A stretch of 64,000 nt of DNA from Prevotella sp. (GTDB taxonomy: Bacteria > Bacteroidota > Bacteroidia > Bacteroidales > Bacteroidaceae). Positions 63,826 through 64,000 of this stretch are shown piece by piece; position 1 is the first letter of the stretch; each line of letters starts with the position of its first letter. The position numbers were made by a program, and so were the translations under genes. The stretch is from contig JAFQQY010000033.1 in the NCBI GenBank assembly GCA_017410365.1, positions 1-64,000 on the forward strand. The letters are read 5' to 3'. A model generated the notes under the pieces. It saw nothing but the letters and a program-made list of their open reading frames with translations, was not told the origin of the DNA and did no database searches.

Positions 63826-64000
63826 TCACTCTTTCCTTTTCACTTTCATTATCTCAACAGGTCCGAACAGTCCTGACTCAAGTAGGGGAGAGTCTTTAGT
63901 GAAGAACTTGAAGGCATATACCGTCTTGCGACCCTTCGACGGGCGTGGCTTGCCCTCGCGCAACCAATCGGGTAGTTTTGCCATGTAATATCCGGCTGTA
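63826..64000 (-). CDS. 3' end of a large glycoside hydrolase (partial)
   Basis: The minus strand reads a protein end from the right edge: TAGYYMAKLPDWLREGKPRP, then SKGRKTVYAFKFFTKDSP, LLESGLFGPVEIMKV, stop at 63826-63828. This pattern (LP-x-WL, GKPRPS-x-R, DSPLLESGL-x-GPV) resembles the C-terminal beta domain of large glycosidases such as GH106 rhamnosidases or GH2-like enzymes. Only about 57 residues are visible; the rest lies outside the window. Confidence 0.6.
   Translation of the reverse strand, partial: TAGYYMAKLPDWLREGKPRPSKGRKTVYAFKFFTKDSPLLESGLFGPVEIMKVKRKE

Overview
The window looks like chromosome from a member of the Bacteroidales, most likely a Prevotella-type Prevotellaceae. 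The evidence is a complete SusCDE/F-type starch locus, Bacteroidetes-style promoters (TAnnTTTGC boxes), Bacteroidetes lipoprotein signals, a secretion-type C-terminal tail on an amylase, and dense intergenic low-complexity repeats. All names rest on reading the sequence; no database search was possible.

Region 1 (1-23487) is a type I-C CRISPR-Cas locus read on the minus strand: cas3, a Bro-N/DinD-like gene, cas5c, cas8c, cas7c, cas4, cas1, cas2, leader, array. The array runs off the left edge of the window.

The cas8c gene is cut in two by a 14,537-bp mobile element (3725-18261). The element has 25-bp imperfect terminal inverted repeats (20/25 matching), an 8-bp target duplication (CTCACGAT) and an IS1595/ISXO2-type transposase. 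Removing the element and one target copy restores an in-frame Cas8c of about 590 residues, the normal family length.

The cargo of the element is the most unusual part of the window. It has a plus-strand operon of phage tail-fibre-like proteins, one of them a 1035-residue protein with a CotH-kinase-like region. This is followed by a complete diversity-generating retroelement (DGR): a variable protein with a 113-bp VR, a small protein, a 113-bp TR and a reverse transcriptase. TR and VR differ at 27 positions, every one an adenine in TR. No capsid, portal, terminase, lysis or integrase gene is present, so this reads as a transposon that carries a self-diversifying receptor-binding module and has disarmed the host CRISPR effector by landing in it. 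The minus-strand half holds small unknown genes, two strongly structured non-coding stretches and the transposase.

Region 2 (23488-28900) has an 80-bp tandem-repeat array, repeat-rich spacers, a small unknown gene, an OmpA-family lipoprotein, a threonine aldolase and a GH26 glycosidase.

Region 3 (28918-57785) is mainly starch and maltodextrin use. The minus strand has a GH13 amylase/neopullulanase, a type I pullulanase, a GH97 alpha-glucosidase, a GH77 4-alpha-glucanotransferase, a PAP2 phosphatase, a sugar transporter and a LacI-type regulator. The plus strand has SusC, SusD, a SusE-like and a SusE/F-like protein, and a secreted amylase. Palindromes of the form TGCAAACGTTTGCA upstream of malQ, the regulator/susC pair and the last amylase suggest one LacI-type regulon. 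An operon of a VTC-domain protein, a DUF4956 protein, a DUF2490 protein and a Cthe_2159-like lipoprotein (33175-37203) sits inside this region.

Region 4 (57870-64000) holds a Cys/Lys-rich secreted small protein, a lipoprotein, argH, an SRPBCC protein, pyrE, a TPM-domain/LemA pair, a Bcp peroxiredoxin, and the 3' end of a large glycoside hydrolase at the right edge. I saw no tRNA or rRNA gene.
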